Below, one piece after another: positions 6,376 through 15,623 of a stretch of DNA of 18,744 nucleotides. The translations under genes and the position numbers were made by a program. The number at the start of each line of letters is the position of its first letter. Position 1 is the stretch's first letter. The stretch covers positions 1 through 18,744 of the forward strand of contig SKXH01000248.1 in assembly GCA_007128495.1 (NCBI GenBank), in the 5' to 3' direction. Below the pieces are notes generated by a model. The model worked only from the letters and a program-made list of their open reading frames with translations, searched no databases and was not told the origin of the DNA. The stretch is from Bacteroidota bacterium (GTDB lineage: Bacteria > Bacteroidota > Ignavibacteria > T3Sed10-11).

Positions 6376-9300
6376 TTAATGACCGAACATCCTCATCGCT
6401 TCATCGATAGCCCGTTCAAGCTGAGGATCGGCATTTTCCAACCGGTGTTTGAAGTGTTTCTCCACATATATATCGGGTGCAACACCGGTCTTTTCCAAAT
6501 TATCCCCGTTAAGAGTAAAACATCCCCACGCAGGCATACGATGAAACGATCCGTCGACAAGCTGCGCCCCTGTTGTAAAGATAATCCACCGGTATGTTTC
6601 GGTGCCGATGATTGTGCCGAGTCCGAGCTCTTTAAAACCGGCCGCCGTCATCTCAGCATCGCTTAAACTTTGCTCGTTCATTAATAAAATTATGGATTGA
6701 TCAGCAGGATGAAAATTAGGCTGCGGTGCGCGTTCACCGCCGCGATATCGCCATGTGAGATATTGCTGCCTGCTCAGTAATTGCAATACATCGTCATGTA
6801 CATTACCGCCGCGGTTGTTACGAATATCGAGGATCAATGCGTCGCTGTGGATGATCTGCCGCGCCGTTTCAATTTGGAATTGTTCAAGCTCGCCGGGTCC
6901 CATATTTTTCATATGGATATACGCGACACGATTGCCGGTTTGCTCATCGACGCGCCTGCGGTTCCGGTCGGTCCACTCGTCGTATAAATTCATTTTCAGT
7001 GATTCACGGCTTTGCGGTTTTACAAGAACGGAAAACGTATTTCCGTCACGGCGGAAAGTCAATTCCATTTCCTCCTGCATCGACGGTGTCAGGAAATATT
7101 TCTCGCGGTTCTCGTTTGTATCAACGGTTGTTCCGTTTACCGCAGTCAGAACGTCACCCTCGCGAATATCTATTTCTTTCCGATCGGCAGCAGATTCGCG
7201 TACAATCCGATCTACCGAGTACGGTGCGTTGCTTCTGAATAATACACCGGTAGCATTCGTTCTCGAACCGTACACCGTTTCCTCTTCATCGCCAACCGAA
7301 GCAAATCCCATATGTGATGACCCGAGTTCACCCAGCATATCGTTGGTAAGCAAACGCAGATCGTCACGCGAGTTTAGGTGCGGCAGAAATGAAGCGTAAC
7401 GCTCGCGCATAGCATGCCAATCGATGCCGTGCATATCGTCGTCGTAAAAATTTTCTTCGAGGTTTGCCCACGTTTCATAAAACATCTGGTTGAATTCATC
7501 CTGCAGATTCCGGCGGAAAGTGTGGGATACATCAATCTGCTTCGCTTCGGTGTTTGAAATATCGAGCGTATGGATATTACCACCGATCAATGTGTAATAT
7601 GTTTCATCCGCTTCTCGAATAGTAATACTTGAAGTAGATGCATTCGTAAACTTTTCCGTCTCCGGTGATTCGAACGGTTTCAACTCCGTCTTCCAGATAT
7701 TGTAACCCGATCCGTCATGATTTGAGATATACAGAACCGTATGCTGATCATCGTTAGTAATAACAAACGGCGAGTACTGCCTGCCGTCGAACGAAGTAAT
7801 TTTCTCCCATCGCCGGTGCATTCCGGTAAAATTAATATCGACGGTTACGTCTTCATCCGCCGAATCTTCGTTATTTTCGCCGGCAAATAATTTATCAAAA
7901 CGTTCGGTGCGGAACGGCTCACGGTACCGATCGAAGGGAATACGATAAATATCCGGCGATACGTTGCCTCGCGGATAGTTCGGTTGAACGCGATCCGATG
8001 CAAAATAAAGATATTTACCGTCAGACGACCAGAAGGGAGAAACTTCAGATACGCCGCTTTGCGTAATGTTGATCGCTTCACGTTCGGCGAGGTCGTAGAG
8101 CATTATATCCCGCTCGAAGTTCCGGTACACGTTCAATGCAAGATACCGGTCGTCGGGTGAAAACATGAGCGATTCATTTCGAAAAGCCCAGAGTTCATCC
8201 ACCATCAACGTTTCGAACTGAAATGATTCCACATCCATCAGATTAACCTGTTCCCGTCCTGTTAAGAATGCCATCCTGTTTCGTTGGTTATTCAGAGTCA
8301 GGTTTCGGTCGTTCATCGGATGCTCCGTAACACGCCGCTCATCGGATGTTCCGTCCGCTGCTATACGGAAAATATTTCTATAGCCGTTCGCTGTTTGTGT
8401 GTAAATGAGCGTTGTATTATCTTCAAGCCAACGAACCTCCGCGACCCGCTCGCGGCCATCCGTATTTAGTTTTCGAATATATTTTCCTTCAATATCCGAC
8501 ACGAATAACTCACCCCGCGATACAAATGCAATTTTCTTGTTATCCGGAGCGACATCGAAAAAGGTGATCTTCCCCGACACTGTATGCTCGATATCAAAAT
8601 CGAGAGTGAAATTTCGGTTTACACGAACAGGTATCAGCGAAGTTTCATCTGCGGTAATATCGTATTGATATAAGCGGTAATCTCTTTCATAAACGATAAA
8701 CGAACCGTCGGCACTTAACTGCGGCCGTTTAACCGATGTATCAAATTCAGTGAGCGGTGTGCCGCCGTTCTCATCCAGGCGAAATAAATTATACTCTCCG
8801 GTTCCTTCGTCGGATACATAGTACACGTTACCGTCACGGTCGATAAGCGGCCAGAGGTCTTTTCCGTTCCATTCGGTATGCACGACATAATCGCCGGTAT
8901 CCGGGTTATAGGATTTTATATCGGGACTGAATGCGCCGCGATAATTTTTACGTTCAATAAACCTGAAACTTTCCCACGTATCGGTAAAATAATACGCACC
9001 CGAGCGGGGATGGCGGACAATATCGTGCGGCAAATTAAAGAAGTGATCGAAGAGCCGGACCGGCGTTCCACCGTCGAGCGATACGGCATAGGATGAAATA
9101 TAGTTATATCTATCGGATGAAAAATAAATCGTCTGTGAATCCCACGACCACGAGGTAACAAGGTTTTCTCCGTCGTGATAGGTAAGCCGCCGTATTTCGC
9201 CGCCGTCGACCGGCATCACATACACGTGTGCATTCCCGTCCTGTCTCCCGGTGAAGGCAAGCCATCGGCCATCGGGTGAAAAACGCGGATGAGATTCTAC

Positions 9301-9507
9301 TCCCTCCATTGCAGTAATTCGCATTGCGGTTCCCCCGCTAATAGGCACTTTCCAAAGGTCTTCTTCAAAACTGAACACGACGATCGAGCCATCGGGTGAC
9401 ACTGCAGGATGTGAGGTAAAATAAACTTCACTGTTATTTTCTGCACTACCGCCTGCTGTCAGCAGAACAGACAGTACTAACATAATGAAATAATATTTTC
9501 GTATCAT
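6376..9507 (-). CDS. Tricorn-like S41 family protease, exported
   Basis: With this start the product is 1043 residues, close to archaeal tricorn (1071). Residues 1 to about 22 (MIRKYYFIMLVLSVLLTAGG) are a signal peptide, so it acts outside the cytoplasm. Next come two stretches of beta-propeller repeats with TolB/PD40-type motifs (AVSPDGSIVVF, RFSPDGRWLAF, FSPDDRYLAL, WSSDGKYLYF). Then follow the tricorn core domain (FYETWANLEENFYDDDMHGIDW), a PDZ domain (about 760-835) and the S41 catalytic domain. Catalytic residues fit tricorn spacing: Ser731-His732 in GELGSSHMGF, nucleophile Ser949 in MNEQSLSDAE, and Glu1005 in NLEKTGVAPD. It should degrade peptides. The frame opens 18 codons earlier at 9561, but the ATG at 9507 has GGAG just upstream and places the signal peptide at the N-terminus. 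Confidence 0.92.
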   Translation of the reverse strand: MIRKYYFIMLVLSVLLTAGGSAENNSEVYFTSHPAVSPDGSIVVFSFEEDLWKVPISGGTAMRITAMEGVESHPRFSPDGRWLAFTGRQDGNAHVYVMPVDGGEIRRLTYHDGENLVTSWSWDSQTIYFSSDRYNYISSYAVSLDGGTPVRLFDHFFNLPHDIVRHPRSGAYYFTDTWESFRFIERKNYRGAFSPDIKSYNPDTGDYVVHTEWNGKDLWPLIDRDGNVYYVSDEGTGEYNLFRLDENGGTPLTEFDTSVKRPQLSADGSFIVYERDYRLYQYDITADETSLIPVRVNRNFTLDFDIEHTVSGKITFFDVAPDNKKIAFVSRGELFVSDIEGKYIRKLNTDGRERVAEVRWLEDNTTLIYTQTANGYRNIFRIAADGTSDERRVTEHPMNDRNLTLNNQRNRMAFLTGREQVNLMDVESFQFETLMVDELWAFRNESLMFSPDDRYLALNVYRNFERDIMLYDLAEREAINITQSGVSEVSPFWSSDGKYLYFASDRVQPNYPRGNVSPDIYRIPFDRYREPFRTERFDKLFAGENNEDSADEDVTVDINFTGMHRRWEKITSFDGRQYSPFVITNDDQHTVLYISNHDGSGYNIWKTELKPFESPETEKFTNASTSSITIREADETYYTLIGGNIHTLDISNTEAKQIDVSHTFRRNLQDEFNQMFYETWANLEENFYDDDMHGIDWHAMRERYASFLPHLNSRDDLRLLTNDMLGELGSSHMGFASVGDEEETVYGSRTNATGVLFRSNAPYSVDRIVRESAADRKEIDIREGDVLTAVNGTTVDTNENREKYFLTPSMQEEMELTFRRDGNTFSVLVKPQSRESLKMNLYDEWTDRNRRRVDEQTGNRVAYIHMKNMGPGELEQFQIETARQIIHSDALILDIRNNRGGNVHDDVLQLLSRQQYLTWRYRGGERAPQPNFHPADQSIILLMNEQSLSDAEMTAAGFKELGLGTIIGTETYRWIIFTTGAQLVDGSFHRMPAWGCFTLNGDNLEKTGVAPDIYVEKHFKHRLENADPQLERAIDEAMRMFGH

Positions 9508-9561
9508 ATGATCTCCGGTAATACTATTGAATAGCTGGATTTGCGGTAAAAAATCATCCAC

Positions 9562-9600
9562 GAATCTTCACTAGTAGATTCGCGGGAGACAATTTCCCGC
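9562..9600. repeat. Tandem hairpins in the spacer before the tricorn-like gene
   Basis: Two small perfect inverted repeats lie side by side: GAATCT/AGATTC (9562-9567/9576-9581) and GCGGGA/TCCCGC (9582-9587/9595-9600). Read on the minus strand they follow the radical SAM gene and precede the tricorn-like gene, and a TTTTTT run comes about 8 nt after the second stem. They may be a weak terminator or a structured leader. The rest of the 294-bp spacer (9508-9801) shows nothing firm. Confidence 0.4.
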
Positions 9601-9801
9601 CGGCTTCAACGGAAGACTGATTTTGGCGGGTTATGCCGCGTTGAGTAAATATACAGAAAAGTCAATATTGAGGAAGAAATCGGCAGTAACTATGAGAGCA
9701 CCCAATAAAAAATACCGTCCCATTTTCTTTCGTTTCAGACCTGCCGATTCTTTCTCCCTTTCATTGACGGGTTTGCTGTGGTCCGAATCATTCTGCATAG
9801 A

Positions 9802-11853
9802 TTACTGCCTGCTTACTGCACGCATTGCGGCACCTTTGGATTCTTTTCCTATCTTGGCAAAGTTTTTCAAGAAACGGATGCCGTTTACAAACTCAAACGT
9901 CCATACCTCGAACCACTTGACCGGATTCCACACGTGCTTATACCATTTTTTCCAGACATTCTGAAAATGCGAACGGGTATATACCGACTTGAACGGATTT
10001 TTTTTCTTTAACCATACGGTCGGTACCGAGGGTATTTTTATTTCCGGTATTTCCTGGTGCAGCTTTTGATAGTACCCGACAAGCTCTTTTGCTTTCAGAT
10101 CTCTCCAATCGACGATATCTTTTTTCGTGGTTGTGATCAACTCGAGGAGTGCTTCTTCGGTGTGCGACTTCGGACGGCTTCTGAGCCATACTTCCTGAAG
10201 CTGCAAATAGATACCGAAGATACCTTTTAGTTTTTGCAGAGAAGTTGTGAATCGTCCCCACCAAAATGGGAGGAACGCTTCTTTCGGAAAACCGGGACGC
10301 CGGTCATGGCGGTATCGTACCGTCCAGAACCCGCAGTTCATCGGATGTAAACGTTCAATGCGGGGAGTGTAAACATACCATGCAAAGAATGATACACGAT
10401 CCCAGTAATGCCATTTGTCATGCCGCCACTTTTTGAGTACGTTCACCATATGTTCCGTTGAATAGAACTGTTCCCATGCCTCATGATATGCCTGCTGCAG
10501 CTCTTCCCGCGACATGCGCTCCGGCTTAACCGCTACGTGATGCGAATCGTAGGTATTGAAATCCTCATCCATCCACCGCCCTTCATTCCACCACACTTGA
10601 TGATCTTTCGAACCGGGCAGCGGAGAGAGAATATAGAATGAAGCGGAATCGAATCCCATGCGCTGTAGTTCCGTTATGTCCTCTTTTATGCTATCGGGTG
10701 TATCGAACGGCAGACCGAGAATGTATCCTGCGTGACAGGTTATCCCGAGGGAATTACAATGAGCCACAAGGTCTTTGTACTGGTTGACCTGATTTTGAAA
10801 TTTCGTTTGCGCGCGAAGATTTTCTTTATTAACGCTTTCGACACCGAAGAACACCTGATTACAACCTGCACGTGCGGCACGTTCGAAGAAATCACCGCCT
10901 TTCATTTTTCGTGCAGCGAGATCGCTTTGCATCATAAATGTAAACGGTATATTCTCTTCTTCGCGTATCTTTATCAACTCATCAAAGAGTTCGCGCCAGT
11001 GCGGATTCCGGGCCAGATTATCGTCGGTAAAGAAGCAATGAGTCACCCCTGCCTCAAAATAACTTTTACGGACGAACTCACCCACGTGTTTTGGATCTCT
11101 AAACCGCATCGTTCGTCCCTGCACATTAATAATAGTACAGAAATCACAATTGAACACACACCCCCTGCCTGTATCGAGCGTGCTGAAATTCGAAGCCGAT
11201 TTTTTAAAATCGGCTTTCGTAAGCCGCGGTATCGGCAGGTCGCTCAGATCGGGAGTCGGATTTAAAAAATTATATAACGATTTGGGATTACCTCGAGCCA
11301 CATCTGAGAGCACTTCCGGCAATCTTCCGTTCTCGACCTCCCCGGCAACAAGCACAATACCTTTTGACTGGGCTTTTTTGAGATCGTCGGTTTCACCGAT
11401 CATCGCAAGCATGCCGCTGACGTGAAAGCCGCCTACAAGAACCGGGATCTCATACGGTAGAAACCATGATGCAATATCCTGCGCACGCGGGAATTGATTC
11501 GATTGCACACCTACTACCATCACAATCGATTTCACACCCGGTTTATTCGATTTCTTTATGATGTCCTTAACAGGTACGTTCTCATACGCTTCGTCAATAG
11601 TGCGGACATTCACCTGCACATCCTTAAAGAACGGATAATTGACGATATCCTGAGTAAGAGCTGCCATCTGGGTCAACGTATTGCTGCGTATAACATTTAT
11701 ACGCATTTTGATCGGATATCCGTCATCGGTGTAATTGGTTGCACGAATGAGCGTTACATCAAGCTCTCGGATACCTGCAGCATGCGCCGTTTTGACATCA
11801 TCGGGAAAACTTACCGGTGAAGTTAGCTGGGTTAGAGTTGTGGGTTGTTGCAT
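9802..11853 (-). CDS. Radical SAM protein with B12-binding-like N-terminal domain
   Basis: A 683-residue cytoplasmic protein. Residues about 30-190 look like the Rossmann-type cobalamin-binding domain found before many radical SAM domains, including VVGVQSNQFPRAQDIASWF and VLVGGFHVSG, though the classical DxHxxG histidine motif is not visible. The [4Fe-4S] cluster motif is GCVFNCDFC (Cys232, Cys236, Cys239), preceded by the usual LDTGRG. Further family motifs are FFTDDNLARN, GVESVNKENL and AGYILGLPFDT. The last ~150 residues are basic and aromatic, rich in Trp and Lys, without a recognised domain. The substrate is unknown; relatives do methylations or ring rearrangements on lipids, cofactors and peptides. 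A TTG at 12027 would extend it by 58 residues overlapping the S9 stop, but ATG 11853 has GGGAGG just upstream and the extension lacks family-like sequence. Confidence 0.85.
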   Translation of the reverse strand: MQQPTTLTQLTSPVSFPDDVKTAHAAGIRELDVTLIRATNYTDDGYPIKMRINVIRSNTLTQMAALTQDIVNYPFFKDVQVNVRTIDEAYENVPVKDIIKKSNKPGVKSIVMVVGVQSNQFPRAQDIASWFLPYEIPVLVGGFHVSGMLAMIGETDDLKKAQSKGIVLVAGEVENGRLPEVLSDVARGNPKSLYNFLNPTPDLSDLPIPRLTKADFKKSASNFSTLDTGRGCVFNCDFCTIINVQGRTMRFRDPKHVGEFVRKSYFEAGVTHCFFTDDNLARNPHWRELFDELIKIREEENIPFTFMMQSDLAARKMKGGDFFERAARAGCNQVFFGVESVNKENLRAQTKFQNQVNQYKDLVAHCNSLGITCHAGYILGLPFDTPDSIKEDITELQRMGFDSASFYILSPLPGSKDHQVWWNEGRWMDEDFNTYDSHHVAVKPERMSREELQQAYHEAWEQFYSTEHMVNVLKKWRHDKWHYWDRVSFFAWYVYTPRIERLHPMNCGFWTVRYRHDRRPGFPKEAFLPFWWGRFTTSLQKLKGIFGIYLQLQEVWLRSRPKSHTEEALLELITTTKKDIVDWRDLKAKELVGYYQKLHQEIPEIKIPSVPTVWLKKKNPFKSVYTRSHFQNVWKKWYKHVWNPVKWFEVWTFEFVNGIRFLKNFAKIGKESKGAAMRAVSRQ

Positions 11854-11933
11854 AAATCCTCCCGTCTTTACAAGATAGTGTATACGAGGATGCCCCCGGT
11901 TCAACCTCAAAGCAATCAGTTTAATTGAATGTA

Positions 11934-11965
11934 CAAAATTATTTATAATAGGTAAATAGGGCAAA
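11934..11965 (-). promoter_or_regulatory. Possible Bacteroidota-style promoter for the radical SAM gene
   Basis: On the minus strand TTTG (11965-11962) is followed after 20 bp by TAATTTTG (11941-11934), which fits the -33 TTTG / -7 TAnnTTTG pattern of Bacteroidota. It lies in the 170-bp spacer between the S9 peptidase and the radical SAM gene. The region is AT-rich, so a chance match is possible. Confidence 0.3.
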
Positions 11966-12023
11966 CAGGTTAAAAAATCCAATATTCCTTTACGGGATGA
12001 AATAAGACCCTGTTTCGGGAATT

Positions 12024-14081
12024 TCAATTCTTCAAATACCTTTCAAAGAAATCACCTGCCGCTTCAAAGGTTTGCATCCAGTTTTCATATAACAGAAAAC
12101 TATGCACATCGTCCGGGAAGACAAGTGTTTCAACATGCGCTTGTCCGATATCCTGTAACTGCCGTACGATATCGGTTGTTTGTATGAAATCAACATTGCG
12201 GTCGTCGTCTGCGTGAATGAACAGCACGGGTGACGTCCAGTTCTCGATATCTGCAACGGGTGAGGATTCATATGCAAGCTGTTTCTTCTCGCCGAATATC
12301 GCCCATCCGCCGCCGTTACGTCGTTCTCCCCGGAGCGACCAGTCATGTACACCGTGCAGATCGACACCGGCAGCAAAGATATCGGAATTACGGGCCAACC
12401 CGAGTGCCGTAAGATATCCGCCATATGATCCACCCCAGAGCCCGATCCGCTCCGGATCGACGTCGGGATGTTGTATCAGATATTCAGCGGTCGCGAGAAT
12501 ATCCTGATATTCCGATGCGCCGCGTGGTCCCTGATTCTCTGCGGTACGAAACTCCGCACCATATCCTATACCGGCCCTGAAATTAACCGAGAGAACAACA
12601 AAACCTTGCGCTGCAAGATACTGGTTGAATGCATAGTTATAATGATAATAACCGCGGTCGTGCCATCCCAGATACATCTGACGAATAGGTCCGCCGTGCA
12701 TATAAATTACCGCGGGCAATTGCTCTTCCTCACGTACCTCGCGGGGCATGAACAGTTGTGAATGAACGGTTACACCATCGTCAGCTTGAAATATGACTTG
12801 TTCCGGAACGACTTGTTGTTCTTTCGGGAAGTCATCGTGGAGCAATTCTTCAGCCAGTATATATATCTCACGTTCTTCCATGTCCATCACAACGGGCAGG
12901 CCGGGCCTTCTGGCAGTCGATTGCACAAAGAAAAGTTTGTTCCCGTTGGATGATACGGCAGGATTCCACTCTATACCTGTTCCCGGTGTGAGTAATTCAG
13001 GCGTTCCTCCTGTTACCGGCACTTTCCACAAATGCCGTCTGTCGATATCATCCTTATTCGAACTCAATATAACCGTACGCTTATCGGGAGTTAATGTACT
13101 ATGTTCAACCTCATATTCACCCGATGTCAATGAGATAACTTCTCCTGATTCTACAGAAAGAGAATACAGGTGCATCCATCCACTTTGTTCCGAATAAAAC
13201 ACAAGATGATCGCCGGCAGCCCACGTGAACGGCTGACCGGGATATGTTTGAGCGAAACCGCCTCCGGTTGAAGTCTCCCAGATACTCTCGCCCTCCCCCG
13301 TTTCGACATCTACAACAAAGATCGAAAAAGGTAGGTCCGCCCGCCGCCACGGCGGAAGCTCTTGATGTTTGCCGGGAGGCGTACGAATGAATCCAACCGA
13401 TGAACCGTCGGGCGACCATACAGGTGAGACATCCCGGTATACATCGGGCAGTAACCAGGTGATATTTTTTCCCTTGATATCATATATTCCAATAAAACTG
13501 TGCGTTTGGCGTGAGCTTACGAACAAGATTTGTGTGCCGTCGGGAGACCATTGAAACGAATGATTGGTACCGCGTGCCCGGAACAATTGCTCCGGCTGCT
13601 CGCTGCCATCAATCGGAAGAATAAATATCTCACCGGCTCGAGTATACAGTACCTGCCGGCCATCGGGCGATATGACAGAATTGGAACCTTCAGCCAATTG
13701 CCGGGGTTCTCCGTCTTCAATTTCGATCACCCATATCGCCTGACCGGGATCGCGAGGATCGCTTAATGGGTTATATGGACTACCGCGTGTGTAAATGATT
13801 TTCGATCCGTCGGGGGTAAAACGAAGATTGGAGAGCGGTTTACCGTCATCTTGTTCATATGATGTAATTTTCCGCGGTACGTATTCCGGCCCGTCAGCAA
13901 TCCATATATTTTGTTTTCCTTCAATATTAAAAACCCACGCGATACGATCGTCCTCCGGTGCGGTAATAAGATCAGAGGTAAAGGGAGCACTCATTATATC
14001 GTTCAACGAGAATGGCGCCGTATAACTGCATTGCAAGACAATAAATAGAAAGAAGATGGGGGTGATTAATAAGCGATACAT
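12024..14081 (-). CDS. S9 family peptidase (prolyl oligopeptidase / acylaminoacyl-peptidase type), exported
   Basis: A 685-residue serine peptidase with a signal peptide at residues 1 to about 21 (MYRLLITPIFFLFIVLQCSY). Residues about 40-410 form a beta-propeller with PD40-type repeats (RFTPDGSKIIY, VISPDGRQVLY, QWSPDGTQILF, VWSPDGSSVGF). About 430-685 form the alpha/beta-hydrolase domain. The catalytic triad is readable: Ser552 in GGSYGG, Asp627 in HADDDRNV, His660 in DDVHSF. The HGGP oxyanion-hole motif and FRAGIGYG, typical of the DPP/acylaminoacyl group, are present. It should cleave short peptides in the periplasm or at the cell surface. Cys18 sits near the end of the hydrophobic stretch, but VLQC is a poor lipobox, so I do not call a lipoprotein. 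It lies 59 bp after the TM2 gene, with AGGAT 7 nt before the ATG. Confidence 0.92.
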   Translation of the reverse strand: MYRLLITPIFFLFIVLQCSYTAPFSLNDIMSAPFTSDLITAPEDDRIAWVFNIEGKQNIWIADGPEYVPRKITSYEQDDGKPLSNLRFTPDGSKIIYTRGSPYNPLSDPRDPGQAIWVIEIEDGEPRQLAEGSNSVISPDGRQVLYTRAGEIFILPIDGSEQPEQLFRARGTNHSFQWSPDGTQILFVSSRQTHSFIGIYDIKGKNITWLLPDVYRDVSPVWSPDGSSVGFIRTPPGKHQELPPWRRADLPFSIFVVDVETGEGESIWETSTGGGFAQTYPGQPFTWAAGDHLVFYSEQSGWMHLYSLSVESGEVISLTSGEYEVEHSTLTPDKRTVILSSNKDDIDRRHLWKVPVTGGTPELLTPGTGIEWNPAVSSNGNKLFFVQSTARRPGLPVVMDMEEREIYILAEELLHDDFPKEQQVVPEQVIFQADDGVTVHSQLFMPREVREEEQLPAVIYMHGGPIRQMYLGWHDRGYYHYNYAFNQYLAAQGFVVLSVNFRAGIGYGAEFRTAENQGPRGASEYQDILATAEYLIQHPDVDPERIGLWGGSYGGYLTALGLARNSDIFAAGVDLHGVHDWSLRGERRNGGGWAIFGEKKQLAYESSPVADIENWTSPVLFIHADDDRNVDFIQTTDIVRQLQDIGQAHVETLVFPDDVHSFLLYENWMQTFEAAGDFFERYLKN

Positions 14082-14140
14082 AGTTATATCCTACGTAAAA
14101 AGGTTGATAAAAACGTCATTTGCGGTTTACAGGTGCCTGT

Positions 14141-14599
14141 CTAAAACCACTGCTTTTTATGTACCACATACTCCTGCTCAAACTCCTGATCCGTCCTTGT
14201 GAGATATATGATCCCCTCGACAATAGCAATCACACCAAGAACCATATTGGGAATAAATAACATGATCCACGTGATCGCAAAACCGATTGTATTGGTCAAC
14301 AGATAAACCAGGCCGGGCCCCGTAAAGCCGAGATAAAATTTATGTATCCCCAATCCGCCGAGAAATATTGCAAGCAATCCCGCCGCGATTTTATCTTTTG
14401 ATCTAATGGCCGGTTTAGTTACATCAAGATACACCGCTTTTGCCTGATCGTCGTTTGTCTCAAAATCGACATACATTCCCCGGGTGGGATAGGTGTTGAC
14501 TTTCCACTCCGGTCCGCTGAAATAATACCGCTTCCCGTCAGATGCCGAAATGGTGCCTGTATTGGTTTGAGAGGAGTATTCTAAGATTTGACCTTTCAT
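14141..14599 (-). CDS. Cold-shock-like plus TM2 domain membrane protein
   Basis: A 152-residue protein with two parts. Residues 1 to about 60 (MKGQILEYSSQTNTGTIS, then DGKRYYFSG and GMYVDFETNDDQAKAVYL) resemble the five-stranded OB fold of cold-shock proteins, but without the aromatic RNP motifs of true RNA-binding CspA. Residues about 70-135 are a TM2 domain: a first helix AAGLLAIFLGGLGIHKFYLG carrying the family's GxHxFYLG turn, then a second long hydrophobic segment through IMLFIPNMVLGVIAIVEGIIYL. The tail is polar (DQEFEQEYVVHKKQWF). The function of such proteins is unknown. AAGG upstream of the ATG serves as ribosome binding site. It is 67 bp after the dioxygenase gene and 59 bp before the S9 peptidase gene, so co-transcription is possible. 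Confidence 0.85.
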   Translation of the reverse strand: MKGQILEYSSQTNTGTISASDGKRYYFSGPEWKVNTYPTRGMYVDFETNDDQAKAVYLDVTKPAIRSKDKIAAGLLAIFLGGLGIHKFYLGFTGPGLVYLLTNTIGFAITWIMLFIPNMVLGVIAIVEGIIYLTRTDQEFEQEYVVHKKQWF

Positions 14600-14666
14600 A
14601 GTATAACCTTCCGGATAGTAATACTGATGAAAGTAAATATACTATTTGAGAAGGGAAAATCAAAGA

Positions 14667-15623
14667 CTAACTTTCTATCGGTTTCAAATTCTTTACGATC
14701 TCATCACGCTGCGGCTCAAGGAAAGGAGGCAGCACTACCGATTCACCTAACTTTTCCGGATCTTCATCAACGGCAAAACCGGGGCCGTCGGTTGCAATTT
14801 CAAACAGGATACCGTTCGGCTCACGGAAATAGAGACTTTTGAAATAATACCGGTCGACTTTGCCGCTGTTGGGGATACCTATTGAATTCAAGCGATTGGC
14901 CCATGCATTATATTCATTTTCGTCGGGCGTACGGAACGCCAAGTGATGTACACCTCCGGCACCCTGCCGCGCTGCCGGTAAATCGGGTTCAACTGCAACA
15001 TGGAGTTCGGCATGAGGACCGCCGTCTGCCATTTCATATACATTGATCTTCACATTATTATCCTCACTCCGGGTATATTCCCGAACAAGCCGCATACCCA
15101 TCAATTTTTGCAATATGGTGTCGGTTGCTTCAAGATTGGAAACGCTCAGCATGATCGGTCCGAGACCGCGAATCTGGTATTCCGCCGGTACCGGACTCGC
15201 ATCCCAGGGCTCCGGATCGTCGCCTTGACCACCGTCGTCAATTAATGACAACCGCTGCCCTTCAGGATCTTCAAAATCAATTGTGAGCCGACCGTCACGT
15301 TCGTGTATTTCCGAAGGAGTGACATCGTGATCAGCGAGTCGTGTTTTCCAATAACGTAATGCCGCCTCACCCTTCACACGCAAATAGGTACGTACAATGC
15401 TATGGGTACCGCGCTGTTCCCGCGGCATATCCCAGTCAAAAAAAGTCAGATCGGTTCCCGGATTACCGATTGCATCAGCATAAAATAAATGATATGCACT
15501 TACATCGTCCTGATTAACGCTGCGCTTTACAAGCCGCATTCCCATAACCTTCGTATAAAACCGGAAGTTTTCCCGCACATCGGCGGTAATAGCCGTCAAA
15601 TGGTGAATTCCCTTAAGCTGCAT
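14667..15623 (-). CDS. Ring-cleaving dioxygenase, glyoxalase/VOC superfamily (MhqO-like)
   Basis: A 318-residue cytoplasmic metalloenzyme made of two vicinal-oxygen-chelate modules. Module 1 starts with GIHHLTAITADVRENFRFYTKVMGMRLVKRSVNQDD, split here as GIHHLTAITADVREN and FYTKVMGMRLVKRSVNQDD; module 2 starts at GPIMLSVSNLEATDTILQ. Likely metal ligands are His8 (or His7), His226/227 in GGVHHLAFRT and Glu275 in GILFEIAT, as in ring-cleaving extradiol dioxygenases. The product matches the family of putative ring-cleaving dioxygenases that includes Bacillus MhqO, linked to quinone and hydroquinone resistance; the length agrees. The true substrate here is unknown. AAAGGA lies 7 nt before the ATG. 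No MarR-type regulator (as MhqR in Bacillus) is beside it. Confidence 0.9.
   Translation of the reverse strand: MQLKGIHHLTAITADVRENFRFYTKVMGMRLVKRSVNQDDVSAYHLFYADAIGNPGTDLTFFDWDMPREQRGTHSIVRTYLRVKGEAALRYWKTRLADHDVTPSEIHERDGRLTIDFEDPEGQRLSLIDDGGQGDDPEPWDASPVPAEYQIRGLGPIMLSVSNLEATDTILQKLMGMRLVREYTRSEDNNVKINVYEMADGGPHAELHVAVEPDLPAARQGAGGVHHLAFRTPDENEYNAWANRLNSIGIPNSGKVDRYYFKSLYFREPNGILFEIATDGPGFAVDEDPEKLGESVVLPPFLEPQRDEIVKNLKPIES

Noticed and set aside
6755..7399. 214-codon plus-strand open frame opposite the tricorn-like gene
   Set aside because: Ser/Arg-rich shadow translation with no motifs; the minus-strand frame has intact catalytic residues.
9508..9561. 18-residue extension of the tricorn-like protease
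   Set aside because: It would bury the signal peptide; the ATG at 9507 has GGAG at a proper distance.
11854..12027. 58-residue N-terminal extension of the radical SAM protein from a TTG at 12027
   Set aside because: The extension does not look like the family, starts with TTG inside the S9 stop, and the ATG at 11853 has a good GGGAGG site.
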